64,000 nucleotides of DNA from Engraulis encrasicolus. Taxonomy: Eukaryota; Chordata; Actinopteri; Clupeiformes; Engraulidae. The position numbers were made by a program, and so were the translations under genes. Positions 15,727 through 25,867 of the stretch are shown piece after piece (position 1 is the first letter of the stretch; every line of letters begins with the position of its first letter). Location: assembly GCF_034702125.1 (NCBI RefSeq), contig NC_085865.1, positions 27,317,040-27,381,039 of the forward strand. The letters are read 5' to 3'. The notes under the pieces were generated by a model. The model was given only the letters and a program-made list of their open reading frames with translations. It was not told the DNA's origin and made no database searches.

Positions 15727-15943
15727 CGGTGGTGCTCAAACTGTGGTACGCGTACCACTGGTGGTACTTGAGACATCTCTGGTGGTACTTGGAATGCCAT
15801 TATGAACCTCTCCTGTACTGACTGGCAAAAGTGAATATGGAAGGCCTTTACTGCGATATTCTAATGTTGGTTGTCAAGGTGGTACTCGGAGAGCTCAATA
15901 TTTTCTCATGGGGTACTTCACACAAAAGGTTTGAGAACCACTG
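15727..15943. mobile_element. 217-bp hAT MITE nested in the larger hAT
   Basis: Termini CGGTGGTGCTCAAACTG and (reverse complement) CAGTGGTTCTCAAACC are flanked by a perfect 8-bp duplication, ATGTAGAG (15719-15726 and 15944-15951). The interior repeats GGTGGTACTTG. It lies just after the TACTG satellite and inside the 13943-17743 element, so it is a later insertion. Its termini resemble those of the host element, which may mean related transposases. Confidence 0.92.
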
Positions 15944-17865
15944 ATGTAGAGCATTCTGAGGACATGTACAATATTATGCAAAAAGGTGTAGTGGGAATGA
16001 GTTATGTTACTGTTACCACTCAAAATCTTGAAGGTTAAAAAAAGTCTTGTGGCATTTTGTTCGGGGGGAGGGGGTATGATCGACTATTCTTCCGCCCAGA
16101 CTATTTAAGTGCCTTGCATATCAAGAAAATGAGTCCAGGTAATGATTTACTTTCATAGTATATACCATATGAGAAGTGTTGTTCTATGTAGATATTTCTC
16201 CTATGGGTAAAGGTGGCAAAATACCTACAGTACATGTTGTCCATCAGTTGTCAGTTTTGATAGCAGTTTAAGTACTCAATGATTACTGAGCTAACTAATA
16301 CAACTTTTGACACAAGTACTAGGTGAGGACTTGTCTGCAAATAAACATTTTTTTTTTTATCTCTGTCTTCTTACTCAACATACACTAAGAAATCATTCCC
16401 ATTTAATTTGAACTGAAGCCATACTGTGGCCTACATGTAGGCCTATATTGAGTAATCTGTAATGCCATTCTAAAGATGACTGAAATGCTCTCACAATATG
16501 CACTTGTAAACATATAGAATTAGGTGATCTTATGGGGTTCTTCATACATATGGAAAGGTCCTGTCCTTTACCCTCTCTCATACAAATAAAATACGTATAT
16601 CTGTTATGGAAATTAGAGGATGGAGAACCTGCTACCTAGGGCATCTTGCACTGACACTATCCCATTCAAATCGAGCATTAGCAGCAGTCTATTCTCACCA
16701 TAGTTTTAGTGTTGGCAATGCTCATTTTAATTCAGACCAAGAATCTTCTCAAATCGTTCACAATGTTACATGCTGTCAAGCACATAAGCACAGACTCACC
16801 CATACTTTCACACTATGTACATTTTGTAGTTTTATCAATCTGGTCAAGCAGCTACCCCTTGCTTCATCTCTTCTGAGGACTATATTAACATTGTCAGCTA
16901 AGTATAATGTCATGTAATAACAATGTAATGCGTTACCAACATGACATATTGTATATGACATGGTAGACATTTTTTTTTCAAGGGGCACCCCTTCTAGGAT
17001 GTCTTCAAATCACTCAAGGAACACGTGTACCGAATTATATGCTTCTATCCAGCGCGTAACGATTTCTCGGCTTAGAGCCCCTACTATATGTCTTGTGTGC
17101 GTCCAGAAACGTGAGTACACTTCCTTATATGGTGTTTTAATGTGTTATGGAGTACTATTAGGCAGGATATAGCCTATGTTTAAACATTGTGTCATGTTAA
17201 TCGCGGAGGTAATTGTTACACAAATTATTTTGTGCGAGGTACCCGCGAGGTAGCCTATAGGCTAATATTACATTTTCTATCTGTCATCATAATGTGATGT
17301 ATTTTCATGCTTACAGGGTTGATGTATGTGTAAAATGCATATTTGTAATAATTTTTTAGTCGATTGTTAGGGAAAATATTGCCATTTTGACTTGCTACAG
17401 TGGTAATAGATGTATCCCTAAAATAAAGTGTTACCTTCCAAACTACTGTATTAATGTAGCATTAATATTTAACTCACATATGTCAGGCCAATGCATATTT
17501 CTCTGAGCTGTGAATGCTGGCTTGTTTCTTGTTAATTCCATATTCAGTATTTAGGAGTAATTTTATTCTTTATCATTTGTTTTCCTCTCAGATAACCACA
17601 CACACCCACACATGCATAGATTTTTTTGTAGTACTGATTATCATAATAACATTATATTGTATTGGGCAATATGGTTTGGTGGGCCCCAGAATTTTTTCAC
17701 ATTTCAAAGTGGGCCTTGATGTTCTGAAGTTTGAGAATGGCTGACTTAAGGTGTAAAAATGTATCAAGCAGTTTCCTTGGTGGATGTCTGCGCTCTCTGA
17801 GTGTTTCTAGTTTATTCATTCATCAGTGTACTTACGTATAATGTCTCAACAATTTTCAAACCCTT

Positions 17866-18165
17866 CATTGGCCTCCTGGTCACAATAATATTCCGTTAAA
17901 AATTCTTACCATCACATACAAATGACTTCATTGACAGGTACCTGTAGACTTATTTCATCCATCTTCAGCATGCTCTCTCAGCTCTAACAATAAAAACCTT
18001 TTAAATATCACATGCACTCACAGTAGAACTTGGGGTGACCGAACATTTCAGGCGCCCTTGTCCCTTGCCCCCATTGATCTTTGGCTTGCACCCCCCTGTG
18101 AAGCAGTTTAAACATCAACTAAAGACCCGTTTTTTTTTTCAGAGAACCTTTTCCTAAATATAATG
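17866..18165 (+). pseudogene. L2/Rex1-like LINE relic, C-terminal reverse-transcriptase region
   Basis: Conceptual translation in broken frames gives HWPPGHNNIPLKILTITYK at 17866-17922, followed about 100 bp on by RTWGDRTFQAPLSLAPIDLW and LAPPCEAV. These fit the order of the 'LHWLPV..RI.FKIL..TYKAL' and 'TWGDRAFS..AP.LWN.LP' blocks that close the ORF2 protein of L2/CR1/Rex1-clade non-LTR retrotransposons. Internal stops and frame changes show it is dead. The 5' part is missing, as usual for truncated LINE insertions. Clade assignment is from motif memory only. Confidence 0.55.
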
Positions 18166-18952
18166 TCTTTATATTAAGCCCATTTTTGTGTTTTTCTTTA
18201 TTTTTCACAACTACTACATATGCTTGGTATACTTCCTTTAATACCTTACATTTGATATATTTTATTGTTTTTTATTTAATTTACTTTACTTTAGGCTATA
18301 CACATAGCCTATATTTACTTTTTTTTCTCTCATCATAATCCCACTATAGAAACATCAAATGGTAATGTACATTTTGACTGTCTGGTCTGTGAAAAGTGCT
18401 GTAAAAAAATACATTTTACTCACAGCATCAATATGTTGAACTATGCTACTCTACTCAAATACTGTAGGCCTATCTGACTTGACATTATAGTGTGTAGCTT
18501 AGCTTTTCTACATTGCAGCCCATACTCATACAAAGAAAGCCAAAACAACAACTTTGACATGTGATTAGAGACAAAACCCTTTCTTGTTGGTTATTACAAT
18601 TTCTGCATTGGGAAAGTGTGGAGGAGAATACTTACTATACTGTATGTCTGGTGACCTACCTCATTCTGCTTTCAGGTTTATCTAGCATTCATTTAATAGT
18701 AAGCAAACATTTATTCTGCACTGCACAAGATCGTCTATTCAAAATATTTACTGACATTTTTTAAAGACCACATTTAAATTACATGTTAGACACAATTTCG
18801 TCCATGGTACATTTTAATGCGATGTGCAGCAGCAATGCTTTCTATTTCCCATAATTTGAAATGCAACACAGCAGAACATTGCATCATATTGCATTGCATT
18901 TCAATTGCATACAAAGATATTTTTCTGCATATTGTTTAGAAATGCTTGCTTG
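18166..18952. other. unique non-coding stretch
   Basis: AT-rich DNA with no supported feature. Confidence 0.4.
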
Positions 18953-18977
18953 CACACAGACACAGACACACACAGGC

Positions 18978-19019
<42 letters not shown>

Positions 19020-19101
19020 GCACGCACACATGCACGCGTAGACACACATGCACGCACGCAACGCACACACACACACACACGCACACGCACACGCACACAC
19101 A
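18953..19101 (+). repeat. composite (CA)n-(GA)n-(CGCA)n microsatellite
   Basis: ACAC-type units, then a pure GA tract (about 18980-19018), then alternating CA/CG units such as GCACGCACGC and ACGCACACGC. The last part is an alternating purine-pyrimidine stretch. Confidence 0.93.
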
Positions 19102-19430
19102 CAGCCTCTATAGTCTGACCTGCTCTAGCTGGCTGGCAGGGGGCCTTGTGTGTGCTGTTTCTGAGGGGAGCGTCCTGCTGTGAGCCATGATGTCTGGCCA
19201 TGGGCCATATTGCCCATCATGTCTGCTTTCCTTCTCTCATCCCAAGCTGACTCACGTCTCCCTCCATTGCCTGAAGAGGCTGACTCAACACCAAACAATG
19301 AAGACACCGCCATATCGTAACAGGACTGGAATGGGACTAAAAAAAAGGCTCTGGCATTTTTGCGCAGCCCCCTCTGAATTGTGGACCAGACAGCATCGCC
19401 ACCTGACCAATGTCTGTCCACAGAGAAGTG

Positions 19431-19608
19431 CCCTGCAGGCCCGCCGACAGGGGGGGACAAACGAGTATGTTGTCCCAAGCCCAGGGAGATAGGGGGACCA
19501 TAATTGGGTACCCATTACATTGTATGTATTGGGTTGGGGGCCCTGTCAGATTACTTTGTCTTGGGCCTGGCAAAAGATGCCCAGTATGCCAGATTACCAG
19601 TCCAAGCC
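19431..19608 (-). mobile_element. dispersed 'GGACTGGTAATYTGGCATAC' repeat, copy 1
   Basis: On the minus strand it reads GGCTTGGACTGGTAATCTGG, then CATACTGGGCAT, then GGGCCC words, and ends GCGGGCCTGCAGGG. Its first part matches 47903-47950 and its middle (AATTGGGT, CATTGTATG, TCAGATAACTTGT-like) matches 47071-47225. Non-coding. Three related pieces in one window point to an abundant MITE family, not classified here. Confidence 0.5.
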
Positions 19609-20126
19609 TTTGCCATACCACGACCACTTTAGACGGAGACACATAGCCTATAAACCAGCCCAGCATGGACACTTCAGACAGACAAAGACTTATCCTACCC
19701 CTAGCCTCGCCAGATATAGCTCTGAGGAGCTGAGAAGTAAAGGGTTTACAGTACATTGATTTGTTGTCGGGCTGAACAATAAGCAACTACTGGCATGTCA
19801 TCTGGATTCTGTCTTTTCTGAGTTCTATGGTTTAAGCTCGTGTTTCTATTTCGGCAGCTCTGGGTCTGTTTGCACAGAAGGTGACTTGAAAAGGCCACAT
19901 CTATTATGGCAGTGATAATTCAATATTCTAAATGCAATGTACTTTGTAGAAATTAGTTTTGTTATCTACATGACTTTTGACTTAAATCTGTTTCATCCAA
20001 TTCAGTCCACTTATCGGCAAATTAAAGCAGACAGCTTTTGTCTTTGTCTGTACAATATACTGTATTTTGTCTGGCTTAAACATTATGTAAAAAAATATTG
20101 TCTGACTGTTGATTTTGTATTGATTC

Positions 20127-20387
20127 TTGTATAAAAACACCTGGCAAGACCTTTTGCCCTCTATAAACTTTTCAGCTGCAAAGAGTAAAGTTTATTTGGC
20201 TACCACTAAAGCAACTTTACTTTGTGTGCTGGAGTTTGAGGAGGGTAAAGGTCAGGCAGGAGATGAAACAGATTTTTTTAAGCTGGTGTGTGATAAATAC
20301 TTGAGCCGTGATTTCAGGAAGTTAATAGGAAGGGCACTCAGATGGTGTAGAACTAAAGCACTGCAAATTGAACGGATTCCTCCTTGA
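20127..20387 (+). CDS. unidentified open stretch, possible terminal exon or transposon remnant
   Basis: From about 20169 the frame is open for roughly 72 codons and ends at TGA (20385-20387). The composition is protein-like: a segment LEFEEGKGQAGDETDFFKLV, then RDFRKLIGRALRWCRTKAL. Upstream, TTGCCCTCTATAAACTTTTCAG (ending about 20175) resembles a splice acceptor; an acceptor use there would fit this frame only with a matching upstream phase. No family is recognised. It lies 200 bp upstream of a Helentron-like element. It could equally be chance or part of an uncharacterised mobile element. Confidence 0.2.
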   Translation: MYKNTWQDLLPSINFSAAKSKVYLATTKATLLCVLEFEEGKGQAGDETDFFKLVCDKYLSRDFRKLIGRALRWCRTKALQIERIPP

Positions 20388-20954
20388 TCCACTTTCCAAC
20401 TTTCCACTGAGTTTCATGAAATTTTGAGGATTTTTTTCTCCTGCTACTTGCAGACAAAATCAAGCATGGCAACAAATCCCACTTCCTGAGCAAAAGTAAA
20501 AGGACAATGGACAAAGGACAAAAGATGTCATATGGCGCCTAAGTTTCTTTAGACCATACTTTTCCTTCACAATTTATACAAAAACTAGACTGCCTGTGCA
20601 GTCGCCTTCGACTGCTTAAGGTATATCCCCGAAACGCGACGCTTCCAGTCCCCAATCATTCCTACCACTCCCATCCACCTTTTCATGAACGTTTATGATA
20701 AATACAAAATATAAAATAAATATATTTAATATCTATACATAGATCAATGACGTGCATAGGCTTAAAACCAAATGACTATTGTGAAAATGAAGGAAAAAAT
20801 GGGGCAAATGGTAACACTGTTTTAATGGTTCACTATTACAGTGGATATACCACATTAGGTACAGTGTAATAACCAGTGTAACAATATTTAATACCACGTC
20901 ATACCAGTGTGACACCATGTACCAATTTTGTACTTATATCATGTAGGCTATTTG

Positions 20955-21130
20955 TGTGTAAGTGGTATTACATGGTATTGCATATTTGTACACTGGTATT
21001 ACACTAGTATTACATGGTATTACATATTGTTACACTGGTTATTACACTGTACCTGGTATTGCCTATTTTTACACTGGTATTACACTAGTATTACATGGTA
21101 TTAAATATTGTTACACTTACACTGTAGGCC
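20955..21130 (+). repeat. TGGTATTACA-type minisatellite inside copy A
   Basis: Repeated words ACACTGGTATTACAC, TAGTATTACATGGTATTA and CATATTGTTACAC form an irregular tandem block. The same block occurs at 45560-45735 in copy B. Confidence 0.7.
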
Positions 21131-21188
21131 TACCTGATATGGTAGATTCACTGAAATGGTGAACCATTAAATTAAGGAGTTACCGGGC

Positions 21189-22640
21189 AAATCAATCCAC
21201 CCAGTCAGAAGTTATGGGCCAAATAAAAATTCCACCATTTTGAAAGTGTTGACCTCCAAACTCGAATCAGTTCATGAACCTACCCTGCAGCATTCACACA
21301 CCAAATCTGGGACAAATCCATCCACCCGGTCAGAAGTAATGGACCAAACAAAAATTCGGCCATCTTGAATTCGGCCATCTTGAAATTGTTGACCTCCAAA
21401 CTCGAATCAGTTCATGAACCTACCCTAGAACATTCACACACCAAATCTGGGACAAATCCCAGGGGCAGTCGTGGCTCAGTGGTTAGAGCACTGGGTTGGC
21501 AACCCAAGGGTTCCCGGTTCAGTGCCCGACCGAACCACGGCTGAAGTGCCCTTGAGCAAGGCACCTAACCCCCACATTGCTCCCCGGGCGCCGCTCAGCA
21601 GGCAGCCCACTGCTACGGACTAGTGTGTGTACTTCAATGTGATTCACTAGTCCAAATGGGATAAATGCAGAGAAAGAATTTCCCCTACCTAGGGGACCAA
21701 AATTGGCTCCAATCCAAATTGGCTCCAATTGGCTTCATTATTATTATAAATCCATCCACCCGGTCAGAAGTTATGGACCAAACAAAAATTCGGCCATCTT
21801 GAATTCGGCCATCTTGAAAGTGTTAACCTCCAAACTGTAATCAGTTCATGAACCCACCCTAGAGCATTCACACACCAAATCTGGGACAAATCCATCCACC
21901 CGGTCAGAAGTAATGGGCCAAACAAAAATTCGGCCATCTTGAATTCGGCCATCTTGAAATTGTTGACCTCCAAACTCGAATCAGTTCATGAACCTACCCT
22001 AGAACATTCACACACCAAATCTGGGACAAATCCATCCACCCGGTCAGAAGTTATGGACCAAACAAAAATTCGGCCATCTTGAATTCGGCCATCTTGAAAG
22101 TGTTAACCTCCAAACTGTAATCAGTTCATGAACCCACCCTAGAGCATTCACACACCAAATCTGGGACAAATCCATCCACCCGGTCAGAAGTAATGGGCCA
22201 AACAAAAATTCGGCCATCTTGAATTCGGCCATCTTGAAATTGTTGACCTCCAAACTCGAATCAGTTCATGAACCTACCCTAGAACATTCACACACCAAAT
22301 CTGGGACAAATCCATCCACCCGGTCAGAAGTTATGAACCAAACAAAAATTCGGCCATCTTGAATTCGGCCATCTTGAAAGTGTTAACCTCCAAACTCTAA
22401 TCAGTTCATGAACCCACCCTAGAGCATTCACACACCAAATCTGGGACAAATCCATCCACCCTGTCAGAAGTAATGGGCCAAACAAAAATTCGGCCATCTT
22501 GAATTCGGCCATCTTGAAATTGTTGACCTCCAAACTCGAATCAGATCATGAACCTGTCCTAGAGCATTCACACACCAAATCTGGGACAAATCCAAACATC
22601 CGTTCAAAAGTTATCGCGTTAACACAAAAGACCTTACGCG
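21189..22640 (+). repeat. 140-bp tandem array with 280-bp dimer periodicity
   Basis: Monomers begin near AAATCCATCCACCCGGTCAG at 21315, 21748, 21888, 22028, 22168, 22308 and 22448, with divergent edge units at 21189 and 22588. From 21748 the spacing is exactly 140 bp, and alternate monomers share variants (GTTAACCTCCAAACTGTAAT versus GTTGACCTCCAAACTCGAAT; CCCACCCTAGAGC versus CCTACCCTAGAAC). This gives a 280-bp higher-order unit repeated three times. Each monomer includes a short internal duplication TTCGGCCATCTTGAA. A SINE splits one monomer at 21460-21747. Confidence 0.93.
21460..21747 (+). mobile_element. tRNA-derived SINE inserted in the 140-bp array
   Basis: The tRNA-like head has an A box (GTGGCTCAGTGGTTAGAGC) and a B box (GGTTCAGTGCCCGACC, one base off the GGTTCRANNCC consensus). 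The body contains TGCCCTTGAGCAAGGCACCT, a motif widespread in teleost SINEs. It ends in an (ATT)n tail. The target duplication is AAATCC (21454-21459 and 21748-21753), and removing the element restores the 140-bp monomer exactly. So the SINE is younger than the array. Confidence 0.92.
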
Positions 22641-22669
22641 GCGGCGGCGGCGGACGGCGGGGGGGGAGG

Positions 22670-22870
22670 GGGTTTGGGGGAGTAACGCTTGTTATACATT
22701 TACCCACTGTTGGGTACTACTTATTACATGTTACTGTCATTTAAAAGTAATGCCTTACATTACAACATTACTTTTTTTTTTTAAAGTAAGACATTACACT
22801 ACTTTTGCATTACTTTTAGTTACTTTAGCCAAAATGACTGGAAATAAGGATTTGGCAATCTACAGTGCAA
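22670..22870 (+). mobile_element. fragment resembling GGGGAGTAACGC-type hAT MITEs
   Basis: GGGGGAGTAACGCTTGTTATAC is followed by TACTACTTATTACATGTTAC and repeated AAAGTAATGC / ATTACTTTT words, the look of a common fish hAT MITE starting CAGTGTTGGGGAGTAACG. The right terminus was not found, so this may be a fragment. It abuts the truncated end of copy A. Confidence 0.35.
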
Positions 22871-23362
22871 ATCTATGAGGTGGCATGACTTTCACCTGCC
22901 ATCCACAAGTCGTTTTGGAAGCCTGCAGACTGAAAACCAACATTTTCAGCAATTGCGTCTTACCCACATACAATAAGGCCTAAGAAAAATAAAAGTTTGG
23001 TTCCGGTTGGTTGTCAGGTTTGGTCATCGTCCGGTCGGATTTTTTTTATTATTTCCAATTTCTTTTTTTTTTATGTCCGACCCCCCAACCCCCCACATGA
23101 GCCAGATTTTGTCATAAACGTTGTTGAACAATGCCAAGGACGATATTGGAGTTGAGGCTTAATAAGTACAGCTGAAGCTACAATGAAATATAATAAGCAT
23201 TAATGAGCCAGGAGGCCTATAATATTTTATTTCAAATTGATTTATTTCAATTTTAGTGATGTTTAGTTGAACAAAAGTGAGGGGGGTGCAACGTACTCAT
23301 CCCCCCCGTCAGATATCCTACCCTGCCGTGTCCCTGTCTCGTGCGAATGGGATGCATCCACT

Positions 23363-23551
23363 CAGTGGTGTAGTCTACTTTTTGTAGTGGGTATACTGTA
23401 TATTTCAGCATTTTTTGAAGTGGGTATACTGTATATATTTGTGCTATTCCAAATAATGGATCAATCAATTTTAAGTGGGTATACTGAAATCCCTGAAATT
23501 TAGAAGTGGGTATACTCCGTATACCCGCGTTCTACATAGACTACACCACTG
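23363..23551 (-). mobile_element. hAT MITE, CAGTGGTGTAGTCTA ends, copy 2
   Basis: Terminal inverted repeats CAGTGGTGTAGTCTA at both ends with a perfect 8-bp duplication CATCCACT (23355-23362 and 23552-23559). It is the inverted counterpart of 9340-9529, 189 bp versus 190 bp, with the same internal AAGTGGGTATACT repeats. Confidence 0.95.
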
Positions 23552-23559
23552 CATCCACT

Positions 23560-23799
23560 CCTTTCCTGGCTAATTTGGTGGTGCTATCTATGGCACCTCT
23601 TCAAATCGTCAAATTGTTTGTAGGCTACTGTTTTTCGACGTGGAAAGCGGTTTGGGTTTCAAGTACAGTGTGCATTTAACTTAAATGTTCTTGGCGTCCT
23701 TATTTTCAATGGAGTCAAAGTAGTGGGCATATACACACCAGTCTCAAACACACACATACAGTACTGTATGACTGCAGAATGTCTGTTGTGTCTGCGCGT

Positions 23800-23830
<31 letters not shown>

Positions 23831-24415
23831 CACACACACTGTCTGGCACAACTATAACACAAATGAAGACTGTGGAACAAAGAAAGAATCCTTAACCTAA
23901 AAATACCCAAAGCTTTTGTTCCCTTGTTGTTGATCTTATTCACTCCCAAAGCTTCTTAAAGAATCAAAGGACTTGAATCACAGAAACACACAGAAATAAT
24001 TCCCACTCACATGAGATTTGTCATTTGTCTTAAGTGAGATTGAGTCTATGTTTAGCCAAGCCTTCTCTCTGCGGATCTGTCCAACAACCCAGCCTTTGCT
24101 GCAAACAAGATCCTCCACACACATCAAAGCCACTGTGCTGTGTTGAAAGAGGATTTCTAGCTGTGCGAGTGTTTTGTGCAGCGCAGTGTTTTGGAGACGA
24201 CTGCTGGCACTATTTTGTTAGCTGGAGGAATGAAATAATTACTGCTGTTAAACAGACCAACTCAGCCTTCAGAAACTTAACCAGGATGGTATAATAAAAA
24301 ATAGGGTAGGCCTATGTTGCCTTTCATAACATGCATGCTGATGTATTGTAAGCGCATGCTGTTTTCTTCAGCTTTTGCAGATATGTGAAATACGTCTAGG
24401 TGCTTTATTAAACTA
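23560..24415. other. mostly unique non-coding DNA
   Basis: Only a short CGCACG/CA tract at about 23797-23840 is notable. An 86-codon open frame at 24034-24294 has no recognisable motif and is not called. Confidence 0.4.
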
Positions 24416-25865
24416 CAAACCCCAACTCCGATGAAGTTGGGACGTTTGGTAAACAGTGAATAAAATCAAAATGTTATCATTTTCAAAACATTCAATCTAT
24501 TCATTAGATGGAGAATAGTGAAAAGACAACATATTAAGTGTTAAAACTGAGAAAAAATATTGTTTTGGGGGACATATGTACTCATTTCTAATTTGATAAA
24601 TCCAACACGTCTCAAAAGAGTTGGGACGGGGACAATAAATGGCAGCAAATGTCGAGGAAGACTAAAAACAAAACAAAAGACAACACTTAACAGTTAAATA
24701 CATTAACCGATGAGATGATTTTATATTAAAAAAAACAGTGTTGATTCCTATATTGGACACGATTTCACCAGCTTAAATGGAGGGTGTATTCCTTGTCATG
24801 TTTTCCAATGTTTTCCTTTGTGTAGTGCTTACAGTGTGACAGGTCTTGACCAAAAACCCACCATTTTATCACCTGCTGGTCCTTATGATGGAGCCAAACT
24901 GTTAAAACATAGTAGAGAATGCAATTTGACCTTACTATGTGGCAGTAATCGAATATCTCCCTTCAAAATATAATGCATGAGTGGCTTTTCATGCTGTTTA
25001 AAACCCATTTATACCATTCAGCACTGTATTTAACTCTACAGATGAGTGAGAACATCTTAACCAATGCACTACTGCACCCGCATGCCATCATGGAGGCTGA
25101 CTTTTGAAGCTAGCACTAACACAAGTTGGATTGTCCATTTTTACTGTAGCACAGGATGTGCAATGCTCTATTATTGTCAAAAAGAATGGACTTCTACAAC
25201 TTCTGCTGACTTCTGTAAGCAAAGGACAGTTTCCCATGTCTTCTGGGTCTATTTCAAGTGAGCTCAGGTGCTTAGGAGAATGTTACACCCCTGTATCATT
25301 TTCATGCATTAAGCATTCTTAATATGGTACATTTTCAATAGCTCTAGCACTCCAGGAATTAGAGTGAGACTACAGCCAATATATATTTCATGATGTCATG
25401 AACCTATACAATGATTTTATTAACAAAAATATGTCTTATATACACTCAATCGTGGTAAATCAAAGGGAATTCAAAAATGTATGTAATAACTATGGTAATT
25501 ATTCCCTTTGCATCTTTAATTCTGAGTGACTCAGCCTCTCTGTGATGATCTTATACCTGGACACCTATATTGTCCGTCAGTACAATTCATTTTGAAATGT
25601 TCTTCTTTGTTGTTTTATCTTATTTGGATGTTTACTAAATTTCACTGATCCCCGTCCCAACTCTTTTGAGACGTGTTGGATTTATCAAATTAGAAATGAG
25701 TACATATGTCCCCCAAAACAATATTTTTTCTCGGTTTTAACACTTAATATGTTGTCTTTTCACTATTCTCCATCTAATGAATAGATTGAATGTTTTGAAA
25801 ATGATAGCATTTTGATTTTATTCACTGTTTACCAAACGTCCCAACTTCATCGGAGTTGGGGTTTG
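24416..25865. mobile_element. TA-target DNA transposon, 217-bp terminal inverted repeats, non-autonomous
   Basis: 24416-24632 and 25649-25865 are reverse complements over 217 bp with only two mismatches noticed. They start CAAACCCCAACTCCGATGAA. TA dinucleotides flank both ends (24414-24415 and 25866-25867), the target duplication of Tc1/mariner and some other superfamilies. The 1.0-kb interior has no transposase frame. Near-identical arms suggest a recent insertion. Long-armed TA elements with this 'GTTGGGACG' motif are known in fish; Tc1/mariner is likely but not proven. Confidence 0.85.
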
Positions 25866-25867
25866 TA

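Larger units (their letters stand above)
14090..17081. mobile_element. inverted-repeat segment inside the 3.8-kb hAT
   Basis: About 105 bp at 14090-14196 (core ATCGTTACGCGCTGGATAGA, end AGAAGGGGTGCCCC) recurs in reverse complement at 16982-17081 (start GGGGCACCCCTTCTA). The arms differ by substitutions and small gaps. The pair may be the ends of a separate element nested in the hAT or a subterminal repeat of the hAT itself. No target duplication was resolved. The interior is non-coding. Confidence 0.5.
13943..17743. mobile_element. 3.8-kb non-autonomous hAT element
   Basis: Left end CAGTGATTCTCAAACT and right end (reverse complement CAGCCATTCTCAAACT) form the terminal inverted repeat. Both subterminal regions carry GTGGGCC words. 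The 8-bp target duplication is ACTTAGGG (13935-13942) versus ACTTAAGG (17744-17751). No transposase frame is present. Most of the interior is made of other repeats: an inverted-repeat segment, a TACTG satellite and a smaller hAT MITE. CAG termini with an 8-bp duplication place it in hAT; the TTCTCAAACT terminus resembles Charlie-like members. Confidence 0.85.
13500..17810 (+). mobile_element. 'CCTCCGCCAAGG' repeat, copy 2, split by a hAT insertion
   Basis: The 5' part (13500-13942) starts ACCTCCGCCAAGGAGGT and carries two GTGGTGATCCG blocks. Its 3' end is missing there but resumes at 17744-17810 (ATCAAGCAGTTTCCTTGG, then GATGTCTGCGCTCTCTGAG), exactly beyond the hAT element. Joining across the 8-bp duplication restores the order seen in copy 1 (CCACAAAAA, then CAGAAA, then CTT, then GTGTAA, then CTTGGCAGAGGTCTGC). 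This both validates the family's 3' end and dates the hAT as younger. Confidence 0.8.
20585..22660 (-). mobile_element. Helentron-like non-autonomous rolling-circle element, copy A, 5'-truncated
   Basis: Read on the minus strand, the 3' end is CTAG followed by T in the flank. Nine bases upstream is a hairpin (GCAGTCG-AAGG-CGACTGC, plus-strand 20598-20615) and just before it the motif CGCGTTTCGGGGATATA. Hairpin then CTRR is the Helitron 3' signature. An inverted copy of the GGGGATATA motif at the other end, as in copy B, with a tandem-repeat core, is typical of Helentron-derived elements (HINEs). The core here carries a TGGTATTACA-rich minisatellite and eight or so 140-bp units. The 5' end is lost beyond a GGCGG-rich stretch at 22640-22668. 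No helicase or Rep frame. Confidence 0.55.

Noticed and set aside
21460..21540. tRNA gene
   Set aside because: A and B boxes are present, but the sequence is the head of a SINE with a body, tail and target duplication, and no intact cloverleaf or CCA-type end. The same applies at 53520-53603, 56640-56700 and 58110-58174.
21189..22640. CRISPR-like repeat array
   Set aside because: Units are contiguous 140-bp monomers with no unique spacers, in a eukaryotic genome.
24416..25865. LTR retrotransposon
   Set aside because: The terminal repeats are inverted, not direct, and flanked by TA rather than a 4-6-bp duplication.
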